DNA from: Amoebophrya sp. A120
Lineage: Eukaryota; Sar; Dinophyceae; Syndiniales; Amoebophryaceae
NCBI GenBank assembly: GCA_905178155.1
Contig: CAJINV010000024.1
Location: forward strand, 440,689 to 504,688
Reading direction: 5' to 3'
Length of the DNA: 64,000 nucleotides
Shown: positions 45,261 to 56,061 of the stretch, one piece after another
Position numbering within the stretch: the first letter of the stretch is position 1
How the letters are laid out: the number at the start of each line of letters is the position of its first letter
Program-made: the position numbers and the translations under genes
The notes under the pieces: model-generated
Database searches by the model: none
The model's input: the letters and a program-made list of their open reading frames with translations, nothing else
Told to the model about the DNA's origin: nothing

Positions 45261-46882
45261 ATGTTCTTCGATATCTTCGCGGATTGTTTGAAGGTCCAGC
45301 GTATCAAATGTAAAAACTTCTGGGTCTGGAAAATTGTAACTTTTTATGCTAAATCTGCAGCATGCAAAAATCTGTGTTGCATGATTACCAAAAGTCGTCC
45401 AGTTTTGACCAAGCCGGGAGGGAGTTTCTCATGCAGGATAGGCATTAGAAAGGTCTCGCAGACTCTGTCGTGCTAGGTCCTGCAGTCCAGACCTCATGGG
45501 TCATGGAAAAGCAGCATGACAAGTCGCGCATTCTTCCAGACCCGGACATTTTTGCATTTGATACAGCGAAAGAACGCTGCCTTCGAAGAAGACCTCACCG
45601 AGCAAGTCTTCGAACAGAAGCATGACGGAGACGCCTCTGCGTCCACGGACGCAGGCTCTCCCGCTGAGGACACCGTGCTGACGCCGCCGGTGCGCAGGAC
45701 CAATGCTATCACTCTGCCGCCCGGACAAGGTATCATGCTGGTGCTGCTGTTCGTGCTATCAACTGCAGATATGTGTGGGTCTGGAAGGTTCTGAGACCTG
45801 TCTTGCATGAGCCATGATGTCTGTCACGCATGCCCTAGCGTCACAGATTTTTTGGGGGCTTCTTGATGCCTGTTCGGCATGACAAATGCCCTCGCCACGT
45901 AGCGAAAATTACATTCCCTTTGCTGCTCATGCAGTACAGATTTTTTTGGAAGCCAAATGCAGCGCCAGGAGCTACATCCTTCCAGACCCAGACATTTTTG
46001 CAATTGATACCTGCAGCGTGTGTTGGGGTTTTACCTCGGCGACGCGGTTAATTTCGTCCCGACGTTCGTGTACCTTGCGGCCGTGGAGGAGCAGGTGGTG
46101 GTTGTCCGGGAGCGCCGAACTGGCTCCGTCCGGGACAATGCGCAGGCGTGGGTTGCTATGGATTGCAAAGATGTCTGGGTCTGGAAGGATCGAATCCTAC
46201 AACAAAGTAACCAAGAGTCTGCGTTGCATTGCTGCATGGCAATAAGAATTTTTCGCCTCCTACTTGTCACGCAAAGGACAGCTCTCTTTTGCCGAACCGC
46301 AACCGGAAGGAAGAAGCTCTACTGCTGCAGTAGACCTTCTTCGTGCAAGAAAGACCCTCTGTGTGGCCCACGAGATGCATGACAGCCACACGTTATATCT
46401 TCCCCACCCAGACATCTTTGCATTTGATAGCTGGGTTCATCTTTGCGGTTGTGCATGAAGTGGCGAGGTCCGACTACACCGCGTCCTGGAGAAAGCTCAA
46501 GGATCTCGACTGGGCGATGCGGTACTACACGGGCGACACCGTCGGTATCCCGTGCAAATATATCTGGGTCTGGAAAGATGGAAACTGTAGTACGCGTCTT
46601 GCAATCCTGGAAAATCTGTGTTGCATGAGCAGCAAAAGAGAGGCTTTCTGTGTCATGCAAAGACGCGATTTGTAATGCGTGCTAGGCATCAGGAGTAAGT
46701 AGGCGTCTGAAATAAGACGTGTTATGCTTGGCTGCAATTGGAAGCGCTTCAATCATGGTCTTCCGCAAGAATTCAGCATCACATATTTATTCCAGACCCA
46801 GACATATTTGCATTTGATAGTCGGGAACACCAAACAACTCAAGAAGTTTTTGGAGTTTGCCATCAAGGAGCTCCAGGCCTGA
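45261..46882 (+). CDS. Family-2 small protein, 180 aa, five exons
   Basis: Exons 45261-45301, 45569-45756, 46015-46156, 46432-46545 and 46825-46882 give exactly 181 codons ending TGA. Used here as the reference member of the family: N-terminal MFFDIFADCLKVQR; acidic linker; two hydrophobic segments (GIMLVLLFVLQRVLGFYLG and AVNFVPTFVYLAA) that could be membrane-associated; basic strand QVVVVRERR; C-terminal helices AWVAGFIFAVVHEVA and LKKFLEFAIKELQA. Relatives: 31539, 38566, 47420 and, less clearly, 34961 and 42706. Function unknown. Confidence 0.82.
45302..45568 (+). mobile_element. Family A introner
   Basis: Left end TATCAAATGTAAAAACTTC; right end GACATTTTTGCATTTGATA. Perfect TSD CAGCG (45297-45301, 45564-45568). 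Confidence 0.93.
45757..46014 (+). mobile_element. Family A introner
   Basis: Left end TATCAACTGCAGATATG; right end GACATTTTTGCAATTGATA. TSD CGTGC/CCTGC. Joins LLFVL to VLGFYL via QR. Confidence 0.9.
46157..46431 (+). mobile_element. Family A introner
   Basis: Left end TATGGATTGCAAAGATGTC; right end GACATCTTTGCATTTGATA. TSD reduced to GC. Joins AQAWV to AGFIFA. Confidence 0.87.
46546..46824 (+). mobile_element. Family A introner
   Basis: Left end TATCCCGTGCAAATATATC; right end GACATATTTGCATTTGATA. Perfect TSD GTCGG (46541-46545, 46820-46824). Confidence 0.93.
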
Positions 46883-47419
46883 GGCGTTGCTTTCAGAGTC
46901 GAGGCTTGAGGAGTTTATTTCCCTCAGCGATTCAATATCAATACTCTATTTCCCTCAACGAATACGAAGATAAAGAAAAAGACGACTGACGATCTACTTG
47001 CATTCTCCTGCGAGTGGAAAACCGCCGCCCGAGTGGGTTACGTGTTCTGTCGTCCTCCTTTGGTCGTCGTGTGGGAAGTGAGGCAGGCATAGCAGCCGTC
47101 GTTTGTATCATTCGTTTCATGATATTGATAAATGTACAGCGATGAGCGGTTGGTGGAGTATTTTGTTTGCTGAGTGAAGCAAAACTGTCGTGATGTTGAG
47201 TGATCGAGGAAAATGGCATCGACTTCCGTTATTCGTGTCGTTTCCGGAATATATTTCGCAAACCTGAGTTCATGTTCATGATCTCTGCCACAGCAAAAAT
47301 CAAAATGAAAATAACAAGTTCTTCTTTTCAAAATTTACAGAAAGTTGAGGTTCTTGTATTGCTCTCTTCATTGGCGCTAAGTACCCAGCTGTAATAAAAA
47401 ATAACAACAATACAAAAAT
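46883..47419. other. Intergenic stretch
   Basis: AT-rich, no introners or convincing ORFs. Must hold the end of one family-2 gene and the promoter region of the next. No promoter motif is recognised. Confidence 0.5.
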
Positions 47420-49117
47420 ATGGATTTCTTTTGTGCTCTTTGCCTTCAAGGGCGGACAGTGGGGAAAGCGGGACCCCGGCGGGTTTTTGAGGAGGAGCTT
47501 GCAGAGCGAGTCCACACTGTCGGGGAAACCTCTCCGTACCGTATCCTGCGTAAAAACCCTCGCACTCCAAAGTTGTCATGCAGAGTTGCATAATTTGTCC
47601 ACACCTACAGGAACATCAACATTTGTTGAATACGGATCCCCAGCAGTGGCATTTTGCATCGTAGTTTGAAATTTGTGATGCTGTAGACAGGATGAGGAGA
47701 TTGAATTGTCGTGCGGCTGTTCTTGGTAAGCGTAATCTGCACTACAGTAGCAGTACTCATGAAAACTTGTCATGCGTGACTGCGAAAGCTTCTGAATTTG
47801 TATTGCGGAGTTCCCAACTACTTACAACTTGTCTACGGGGCGGGGACGTTTTTCCTCGGGATATACCGGATCGGAAAGTTATGTGATGTGAACGTGTAGT
47901 CCATTTTTACTACTCCGAGTAGAACAAACCAAATTATCTTGCTTTTTGTGCACGACCAAGAAACGACGAAAAAGAAACTACTGTATTCCACTAGACTTTG
48001 TTGAAATGGAATTTAAGGGAGATTTGTCTTTCTGCCAGATTGAGCCTTCTATGTTGAATCGTGCAGGACAGACAACCTCTACGGGTTGGTACATGTGCTG
48101 CACCGGCACATCGCCCATTTCGGCTAGAGGATCAAGATCCGCTTGTTCACCGGCAATTTGGAAGATGGACATCATATTTGCAATGCATATACGGGACGAT
48201 ACAACAAGGCAGCTGACGATCACATTTTGCGGTGGTTCGTGCTACGTGACCAATTTCCTACCGTCCTCACCACCAACCGCCTATGCAGTGCAAATATGTC
48301 ATCTGTGTCTGGAACGATGCGAACTTGTGATGCGCATAAGTTCACTCCAGACAAAATCCTTTATGCATGACAGTAGGCAGCAAAAGGTACTTACCCCTTT
48401 TTTCCTGCCACCGAAGAAGTGGGGATTTATCATGCGGATTACAGCTCTTGCGAAGCGACCTTCTCGAAGTCTGTGATGCTAAAAAGGCTTCCATGCCGGA
48501 CCTTCTGTGTCACTGTCTCTGCCCTGGAAAAGCTGCATGACAAAAATCTGCATTCTTCCAGACCCAGACACATTTGCATTTGATACCGCCACCTGCGCGA
48601 GGACGAAGGTCTCATCGTGCTGCGGAAAACAGTTGAAACCATGCAGACCATGTCGTGTTCTTCAAACGCAACCACCGAAGATCGAGTGAACAACAACCGA
48701 GTGGGCCTTGTCCCGCATGACCCATACTGCTTTCCGGGTTTGCACACAGCCCGCCCCGCATGCGCATCTAACTCTGCCGGTTCTTCTCAGGAATCTTCGG
48801 CTTGCTTGGTGCCGCAGGCCATTCGTGTGGAATTCGGGGCTGCCAATATGGGGTCATCTGGAGGACAAGCGTCTCCACCAGCAGTCCAGATCACAACTAC
48901 CGACGCCGGCTTCACGGACGAATTCGCGAGTGTGCAGCAGTGGGCGCAATTTTTGCTCAACGCAGTCCGCGATCTTGGGAGGAAGGACCCCTACTCGCGG
49001 TGGCGGTTGTTTCAGGTGAAATTGTCGGTGGACGCCTTTTCGCCGGTGTGCGACATGCAGGACTTCCAAAAACTGCTGGTAAAGCTGCAGGACCAACTGC
49101 GGGAGTTTGGGCATTGA
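47420..49117 (+). CDS. Family-2 protein, 248 aa, four exons
   Basis: Exons 47420-47541, 47869-47878, 48194-48281 and 48591-49117 give exactly 249 codons ending TGA. The N-terminus MDFFCALCLQGR...VFEEELAERV aligns with MFFDIFADCLKVQR...FEEDLTEQV (45261). The middle reads DDHILRWFVLRDQFPTVL, and LREDEGLIVLRK aligns with EEQVVVVRER. The C-terminus QQWAQFLLNAVRDLGRKD...FQKLLVKLQDQL aligns with QAWVAGFIFAVVHEVARSD...LKKFLEFAIKEL. A Ser/Asn-rich insert of about 90 residues distinguishes it. The 10-bp second exon is deduced only from TSD and frame. Function unknown. Confidence 0.75.
47542..47868 (+). mobile_element. Family B introner
   Basis: Left end TATCCTGCGTAAAAACCC; right end GGGGACGTTTTTCCTCGGGATA mirrored. 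Perfect TSD TACCG (47537-47541, 47864-47868). Confidence 0.92.
47879..48193 (+). mobile_element. Family A introner, weak left TIR
   Basis: Left TTATGTGATGTGAACGTG; right end ACATCATATTTGCAATGCATA mirrored. TSD not preserved. Removal of 315 bp joins RIGK to GRYNKA. Confidence 0.6.
48282..48590 (+). mobile_element. Family A introner
   Basis: Left end TATGCAGTGCAAATATGTC; right end GACACATTTGCATTTGATA. Perfect TSD CCGCC (48277-48281, 48586-48590). Confidence 0.93.
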
Positions 49118-49124
49118 TGCTGGA

Positions 49125-49394
49125 TATCAACTGCAAAAATGTCTGGGTCTGGAAGAGTGCCAACTTGTGATGCTGCATTTGGATTCCAACAAAAAATTTG
49201 TATTGCATGAGTAGCAAATGGAATGCAATTTTTGCTACCCGGGTAGGGCATTTGTCATGCGAAATAGGCATCAAGAACCCCTCGAAAAATCTGTGATGCT
49301 ACGGCATGCATCACTGACATATTGGCTCATGCAAAACGTCCATGACAAGTGTCAGAATCTTCCAGACCCAGACATTTTTACAGTCGATGCTGGA
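49125..49394 (+). mobile_element. Family A introner in the 3' UTR
   Basis: Begins 7 bp after the TGA. Left end TATCAACTGCAAAAATGTC; right end GACATTTTTACAGTCGAT. TSD GCTGGA (6 bp, 49119-49124 and 49389-49394), the longest seen. Confidence 0.92.
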
Positions 49395-50121
49395 AGTGGA
49401 CGTGTCAGGTGTGGAGGTAAAATCCGATCCCTAGAAAAAATGAACAGCCACCAAATAAAGGAAAGACGCTGGTGTGCAAAAATCCAGTGCTGATGAAAAG
49501 AAGAAAACTACAGCAAATCTCTACAGTTTTGCCAAGAAAATGAAGATGATCAGACGTGAATAATCTATAAAGAAAATGTCGCGAGGTTGTAACGACAGAA
49601 GGTGCAGCTTCTAAAAAATTTTCGAGGAAGATGCGCAGCCACTTTTTCTGGCCGAAAAGAATCGCGATTTTTTGATGGAGAGGCGGCTGTTCAAGATTGC
49701 AACGTTTGTTCGCGTTGTAAGACAACTACGTAAATAAATATAAACTCTTCGGTATCTCGTTCTGCGTCTCAGCCTTAAACACGTAAAGATCTTCACGAAA
49801 GCATTACTTGCACAAAACGATCGGTGCGCGAGGATTGAGGAGAGTTTTTTTTCGGGAAGACGTAAACTCCTCCACGATCACCAGTTCTTGCCCGCGTCGT
49901 CTGTCGTGTTGGAATTACGCAGTCCTCTGTGTCTTGGTTGTGCAACTACAACTCTTTTTGTCTTCATTATTGCGACGAAAAAACAAGATCAGTGAGAATG
50001 CGGTTTTTTTTTCCCGGGGGATAAATGGGTAAGCAGTTGCTCAATCACCCGCCCACACGAAAATGTATAGTTTCTTTGCTGCTGCTCTCTTCACCGGGTT
50101 CTTCGCCTCTCTGTATGGCAG
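49395..50121. other. Intergenic stretch
   Basis: No introners. A plausible GT-AG intron (donor ATGG|GTAAGC near 50,030, acceptor TATGGCAG at 50,121) precedes the first clear exon of the next gene. Confidence 0.45.
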
Positions 50122-51333
50122 GACTCGTCGGATGTGAACTCGGAAGACGGGGCTGACGAAGATGAACGGACACTGGCGGCCGGACCCGGCTTATCAACTG
50201 CAAATATGCCTGGATCTGGAAGATTTGGGAAGTTTGTCATGCACATTTTGCATGAGCCATGATGTCTGTGATGCATGCCCTAGCATCACAGATTTTTTGA
50301 GGCCTTCTTGATGCCTATTGCGCGTAGCAAATGTTGCCTTCCCTTTGCTGCTCGCACAATACAGATTTTTTTGGATTCCAAACGCAGCATGACAAGTTAC
50401 ATTCTTCCAGGCCCAGACACTTTTCCACTTGATACGGGTGGACGTCCTCTCCAACCCCCGCGGGCTCTGCCTGGTCAGCAGAGCAGTCTGCAGAGCGGAG
50501 GTGCGCAGCCGAGTATATTAAATGCAAAATTTGTGTCTGGGTCCTCTGGATATAAAGAATAAAGAACTTGCGATGGGTGTCTTGCATTCCTGGAAAATCT
50601 GTGTTGCATGAGCAGCAAAAGAGGGGCTTGCTTTGTCATGCAAAAACGTAATTTTTGATGCGTGCTACGGTATTTTCAGCGCAGGTGTCGCAAAAACTGA
50701 CTTGCCATGCCTGGCTGCCATTGCAAGCGCTTCAATCTTCATGCTCAATTCAGCATCACCATCACAAGTTTCCAAAGGACCCAGACATATTAGCAGTGCA
50801 TAGAGTACGTCATCATACCATCAACCGCAGCAGTTTGGAGAACCAAATAACACCGGGCGTATCAACTGTAAAAGTGTCTGGGTCTGGAAGATTCTGACAC
50901 TTGTTATGCACGTTTTGCATGAGCCATGATGTCTGTGATGCATACCCTAGCAATGCAGATTTTTTGAGGGCTTCCTGGTGCCTCTTCCGCATGACAAATA
51001 CCCTATCAGCGTAGCAAAAATTGCATTCCCTTTGGTGCTCATGCAATACAGATTTTTTTAGAATGCAAAAATAGCATTACAAGTTGCATCCTTCCAGACC
51101 CAGACACTTTTGCATTTGATAGGGCGGTATCCTGTGCAAAAAGTTTAAAGAACTACAGACACACAAACGCTGTGGCCCATGTCCCACTTGCAGTTTTGCC
51201 TGTTCGCACCAGAGTGCACAGAAATTCAATCTTCGCGGACGAACAAGAACAGAGATACTTTGATGTCATGCCAACATCCTACATAATGCGACAGCGTGAG
51301 GGGTACTTAAAGCCGTTGCAAAGTCTCAACTGA
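50122..51333 (+). CDS. Unresolved interrupted gene
   Basis: Exon 50122-50191 (DSSDVNSEDGADEDERTLAAG) is clear, then pieces at 50440-50515, 50808-50859 and 51127-51333 lie between three well-preserved introners. The last piece has a convincing frame (VAHVPLAVLPVRTRVHRNSIF...YIMRQREGYLKPL, ending TGA), but TSD-exact removal does not connect all four pieces in one frame. Either another splice exists or the gene is decaying. Function unknown. Confidence 0.4.
50192..50439 (+). mobile_element. Family A introner
   Basis: Left end TATCAACTGCAAATATG; right end CAGACACTTTTCCACTTGATA mirrored. TSD CGGCT/CGGGT. Confidence 0.88.
50516..50807 (+). mobile_element. Family A introner
   Basis: Left end TATTAAATGCAAAATTTG; right end GACATATTAGCAGTGCATA. 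Perfect TSD GAGTA (50511-50515, 50803-50807). Confidence 0.9.
50860..51126 (+). mobile_element. Family A introner
   Basis: Left end TATCAACTGTAAAAGTGTC; right end GACACTTTTGCATTTGATA. Perfect TSD GGGCG (50855-50859, 51122-51126). Confidence 0.92.
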
Positions 51334-51336
51334 CTT

Positions 51337-51917
51337 TGTTCATCAGCGCCGTACAGTGCGACGCCATCGCACTGCAGACGACCTCATGGCGCAACGCGTT
51401 CAACACACTCGTCCTGTCGTGCGAAGCGGTGTGGACCTTTGGTAAGCACTGTGGCCAGCACGACGTTAACGCGACAGACCTTACGTTGCCAGCCTGCTTA
51501 CTGCTGTTTACGGCCGAAACTAATTTTTTGCGTGTGTGCTGCAAGGATGCTTTAATAGTGCATAAAACTTTATACACTGAAAATATGTAGTCTGGGTCTG
51601 GAAAGATTCAGACAATTTGTTCTTGGAACTAGCATGAGTTTGTCTTGTGATAGCGGCATGACAGATTTTATCGACGGCCGCCTCATGCGAAGAACTCTGT
51701 CGTGTTCAGCATCACGAATACGGACAACCGTGGAGCACCACAGAAAACGAAAAGCCGTCTACTCCTATTCCTGCATGGCAGACCCTGTAGTACATCAGAT
51801 TGCGCATGTACAAATCCAGACCCAGACTACATATTTTTATTCGATAGCAGGCGGATGCCGCGGGTGAAGTATCGCGCAACCTATACGGACCCACAAAGGT
51901 ACAAATTTTCACCATAG
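51337..51917 (+). CDS. Possible exons of an unknown gene
   Basis: A coding-like exon (FISAVQCDAIALQTTSWRNAFNTLVLSCEAVWTF) ends at a canonical-looking donor TTTG|GTAAGC near 51,442. A short exon after the introner at 51571 reads MPRVKYRATYTDPQRYKFSP and stops at about 51,917. The link between them is not established. Confidence 0.35.
51571..51851 (+). mobile_element. Family A introner
   Basis: Left end TATACACTGAAAATATG then TAGTCTGGGTCTGG; right end CAGACCCAGACTACATATTT and TTATTCGATA. The extra TAG inside both TIR arms is mirrored (TAGTCTGGG/CCCAGACTA), a paired change. No clear TSD. Confidence 0.85.
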
Positions 51918-52330
51918 CGGAAATAGTTTAGAACAATTTTGATACTTGGTAAACCTAAATGAGATGCTTTAGTGGGTTTTCAGTGGCGATCACAAAAAAT
52001 CGTGGCGAAACTATTTGGCGTTCTTGTGCGTTTGTATGTAGAGACGCGACAGATAAGGACCGGAGCAGCTGCTAGAGCAGCTCTTTTGATGCACATTGTC
52101 TCCCGAAAAGCGCAAACACAAAAAATATTGCACATATTTTGGCATCACGTGCAAACAAAAGTTTTGATGGCCGCTGACAAGCAAGACGGCTATAGTTTTT
52201 TTTCTCGTGTGGGAAGGGAGCTTTTGAGGCTTGGTACTGGCGAGGAGGCTTGCGATCGGGCGACGCTCGAGCTACCTAGGCATTGCAAATATGCGTGTTG
52301 GGTCTCTTTCCAATCTTCTAGAAGTTTGTG
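51918..52330. other. Intergenic stretch
   Basis: Weak ORF only. A single family A-like left end (GGCATTGCAAATATGCG, about 52,277) has no matching right end. Confidence 0.4.
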
Positions 52331-52353
52331 ATGCAGCTTTTTCCTGACGGCGG

Positions 52354-53411
52354 GTGGCGTACGACGGGTCGGTAACGCGACGCGACGGCGGGTGGCGTGC
52401 TTTCTGCCCTTCCGGAAAACGGTGTGAAGCCACTGAGCGCATCAAATGCAAATATGTCTGGTTCATCTGGCAGATTTTGGACTTTGTAATGCTGTTTTTG
52501 CATGACCCAGGAGCTCTTGGCATGCAAGCAATAGCACCACAGGTCTTGAGGAGGTTTCCACCCAATGCTTGTCTCGCATGAGAATATTCAAACTTTGGTT
52601 GGCAGAACAATTTACCTACTTTTATATATTGCTGTTCATGCATGACAGGTTATCATCTTCTGATCCAAAACGCGCATCACAGATTGCATCCTTTCTGAGC
52701 CAGACACATTTGCACTCGATAGACCGACACCAGTATGTGCGACTGGGAAACCATACGCGGCGGCAAGCCGCAGGTAACGGGAGGTGTGCCAATGAGAAGG
52801 CAGCGTGAATTCTTCGGAGCACGGCGCGAAGCAAAGTTCCGACACGATCTTGGACTCCTAGTGCAGGTGAAACCAAAACGACTCGTGGCTTTGCGTACAC
52901 CTAGCAACCCTTGGTCCACGCGGGCGGCGAAGACCTGACCGGCCGGGCTGATCTCTCGCAGTTGCAGGCACCAACGCTTGCGGGTATTATCGAAGAAGAA
53001 TTCCGAAAGCTTTGCTGTCCAGACCGGAATATCCTTGAAAAAAGCATATGTATGTATCTTTCTTGCACTTGCCACGACAGCATAACAAAAACAACTTTTC
53101 CTGCACGCCTCGTGCGTTCACGTGAAATCTAGCATGAAAAGGAGTCATTGAATTTGAAATTGATTTTGATACATGTGTGTTGCACAAAAGCTTTTCTGGC
53201 GCATCACCTGGTCGAAGGAACGAAGATTTATTTGGGACGAACGCCCTTCTTTCACGAGGGTTTGTGCAGCCTGTTTCGACGTTCGAACGGTACCGCAGAA
53301 CCGATCGGGAAGCCGGAAAACTCTTGTCAGAAATACAATTTGCCGGTGGAAGCGCAGATCTGGTGGAACGCCGTCGACCTCGCGGAGTTTCTTGTGCACC
53401 TAGCGACCTGA
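52354..53411 (+). CDS. Unresolved interrupted gene
   Basis: Coding-like pieces: 52354-52439 (AYDGSVTRRDGGWRAFCPSG), 52727 to about 52,865 (MCDWETIRGGKPQVTGGV...), about 52,917-53,030 (AGGEDLTGRADLSQLQAPTL...IIEEEFRKL) and about 53,180-53,411 (EGTKIYLGRTPFFHEGL...QIWWNAVDLAEFLVHLA). Splice junctions after the introner were not resolved, and the last piece is open in three frames. No family is recognised. Confidence 0.35.
52440..52726 (+). mobile_element. Family A introner
   Basis: Left end CATCAAATGCAAATATGTC; right end GACACATTTGCACTCGATA. TSD GAGCG/GACCG. Confidence 0.87.
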
Positions 53412-53559
53412 AAATACAGATGTGGAGTTTGCAGTTACTCCGTTGGAATAGTGGTTCCATAAACTACTTAGATAGTAGGCCGTTCCGAAAGATGCTTCGA
53501 TAAGAAGCCAAGTCTATAATTGCGACTAGCGCACGATGACGATGAGGTCAGGGCCGTAG

Positions 53560-54760
53560 GCTACTTTTGCCTTTAGGGCTCTCCTACCTCGGTGGCCGCC
53601 CACCTACCTCAGCGGCCGCCCTCTCACCTACCCCGGCGGCCGCGCGGCTAGGCGTAAGCTGCCCGCCCGGCGGCTCAGCCGGTAGCCCAACTGCTTAGCC
53701 CTTCGGCAAGCGGGCCAGCCGCTAGAAGGCGGCTGAGCCGTCCGTCCTACGGCTTAGCCGTTCGCCAAGCGGCTCAGCCGCTAGGAGGCGGCTAAGCCGT
53801 CCGTCCTACGGCTCAGCCGCGAGGAGGCGGCTAAGCCGCACGTCCGGCGGCTGAGCCGGTGGGAGGCGGCTCAGCCGCTCGAGGGCGGCTAAGCCGTCCG
53901 TCCTACGGCTCAGCCGCCAGGAGGTGGCTAAGCCGTCCGTCCTACGGCTTAGCCGCTAGAAGGTGGCTGAGCCGTCCATCCTACGGCTCAGCCGTTCGGC
54001 AAGCGGCTCAGCTGCTCGGGGGCGGCTAAGCCGTCCGTCCTACGGCTCAGCGGCTAGGAGGCGGCTAAGCCGTCCGTCCTACGGCTCAGCCGCAAGGAGG
54101 CGGCTAAGCCGGTGGGAGGCGGCTCAACCGCCCGTCCTACGGCTCAGCCGTTCTGCAAGCGGCCCAGCCGCTCGGAGGCGGCTAAGCCGCACGTCCGGCG
54201 GCTGAGCCGGTGGGAGGCGGCTCAACCGTCCGTCCTACGGCTCAGCCGTCCGGCAAGCGGCTCAGCCGCTCGGGGGCGGCTAAGCCGTCCGTCCTACGGC
54301 TCAGCCACTAGAAGGCGGCTGAGCCGGTGGGGGGCGGCTCAACCGTCCGTCCTACGGCTCAGCCGTTCGGCACGCGGCTCAGCCGCTAGAAGGCGGCTAA
54401 GCCGTCCGTCCTACGGCTTAGCCGTTAGGAGGCAGCTGAGCCGCACGTCCGGCGGCTGAGCCGGTGGGAGGCGGCTCAACCGCCCGTCCTATGGCTCAGC
54501 CGTTCGGCAAGCGGCTCAGCCGCTAGGAGGCGGCTAAGCCGTCCGTCCTACGGCTCAGCCGTTCGGCAAGTGGCTCAGCCGCGAGGAGGCGGCTAAGCCG
54601 GCCGTCCTACGGCTCAGCCGCAAGGAGGCGGCTAAGCCGGCCGGCCCACCCGCTTGGAGGCGGCTAAGCCGTCCGTCGTACGGCTCCGCCGTTCGGCAAG
54701 CGGCCCAGCCGCTAGGATGCGACTGAGCCGTCCTTCCGGCGGCTAAGAATCGGGGCGCAA
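53560..54760. repeat. GC-rich palindromic satellite (CGGCTNAGCCG)
   Basis: About 1.2 kb of repeated 11-bp palindromes CGGCTAAGCCG and CGGCTCAGCCG linked by short spacers such as TCCGTCCTA and TAGGAGG. Units of about 28-39 bp recur with substitutions. ORFs of 80 and 115 codons through it (RLSRPSYGSAARR...) are by-products of the repeat. Confidence 0.95.
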
Positions 54761-55123
54761 ATCAAAAACCATTCGGCGGCGCCCGGGTCCGTCAACGTCC
54801 CTCGACGGGCGGTGGGACCGCCGCCCACCTTGTTCCCGACTCTTTCTTCGTGGAAGTCGCTGCACATGTGAAAGTGTCTGTTTGTCATGCAAAAACCACC
54901 TCTAAGATTTCTCCTTCTGGAAATTGCGTTGCGTTTCTCATGGTGTTCATCCTGATCCGGCCATCGAAGGATCGACGTACAACTGTACTCGCACGGACTG
55001 CCGTGGGAGACCACTACCACACCACATCTTGGACGTCGGACTGAAACGGCGCTCGGGCCGAGGTGCGATTGCGCAGAGAACCTACCGTGGGGGCTGGCCG
55101 TAAATGACAAGGTGGGGCTACGA

Positions 55124-55447
55124 TATGCAATTTCAATATGTCTGGGCCGGAGAGAAAAAAGACACTTGCCACACAGTTCTTTAATCTGATAGGAGGTCTA
55201 ACTTCCAAGCGCTCGTAGAGCATGACAAATCGTCCGCAAGCTGCTTGTCTACGACTGCTCTGCAGCAGATATACTATCTTTTCGCGAAAAAACCGCACAT
55301 GTTTTGCTGGCTAGTTAACACAGATTTTTGTGTGATCTCGGATTAGCATGACAAGTTCAAGTTCGCATCTTTCCTTTTGCCTGGTATAAAATTCGCATGA
55401 CAAGTTTGCGTCTCTCCGGATTATGGCATATTCGTAATGCTTAGTGG
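55124..55447 (+). mobile_element. Family A introner, diverged
   Basis: Left TATGCAATTTCAATATGTC; right end CATATTCGTAATGCTTA. TSD not clear. The border was set by the frame. Confidence 0.65.
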
Positions 55448-55525
55448 ACCGGAACCCGAACCGCAACCGGTCCAGCAAACGGCGCGTGGCCCACCCGGGA
55501 CGTGGAGTTTCCCGGCTGGATCGTG

Positions 55526-55787
55526 TATCCATTAGGAATATGTCTGGGTCTGCATAAAAGCGATTTGTGATGCGAGATCTGCAGGAAAACAAGATCTGTA
55601 ATGCACGAGTGCGGTTGTCATGTCATGTCAAACTTTTTTCTCGTGCTGACAGTCACTTTGCCATGCGTTTCGCAAATAAATCTGTATATGAGCCAAAGCA
55701 AAAACTATGATGCTGTTTTGCAGTGCAGGCACCGATCAGAAGCAATACAAACGTCCAGACCCAGAAGTATTTGCATTCCATACCGTG
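55526..55787 (+). mobile_element. Family A introner
   Basis: Left end TATCCATTAGGAATATGTC; right end AGAAGTATTTGCATTCCATA. TSD TCGTG/CCGTG. Confidence 0.85.
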
Positions 55788-56061
55788 CAGCTATCGTGCG
55801 ACGGCGCAGTATCAGTGCGTTCCTCCGCGTGCAGTAGCGGCCTCCTAGATTCCCCTGCGAAAGGTTCGTGGCCGTCAGCCGGGCAGCGTGTTTGTGCTGG
55901 TATCGCCGAGATTTCGTAGCCCATCGCCGAGATCTGGGGCGTCAGACAAAGTGTCCGATCTGTCTTCGACTCCGCGCTTGTATCCGGCGAGTCCGAACTT
56001 CGGTGGCATCTGTGGACTGCGTGGGAATACCCAAGAGTCCTCGCATCCGCTATGGAACGGC

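Larger units (their letters stand above)
55016..56061 (+). pseudogene. Interrupted gene with in-frame TAG and truncated 3' end
   Basis: Exons about 55016-55123 (CAENLPWGLAVNDKVGLR), 55448-55525 (ANGAWPTRDVEFPGWIV) and 55788-56061 (QLSCDGAVSV...AGIAEIS*PIAEIWGVRQ...LRWHLWTAWEYPRVLASAMERL). An in-frame TAG (55916-55918) lies between two 11-bp direct repeats ATCGCCGAGAT with a 21-bp period. Deleting one period removes the stop and leaves GIAEIWGV in frame. After 56061 an introner begins, but its right half and the downstream exons are missing, replaced by GC-rich DNA. Probably a pseudogene; the 5' start was not found. Confidence 0.5.

Noticed and set aside
53963-54459. ORFs of 80 and 115 codons with RLSRPSYGSAARR repeats
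   Set aside because: They are readings of the CGGCTNAGCCG satellite, with no start context, and continue as repeat on both sides.
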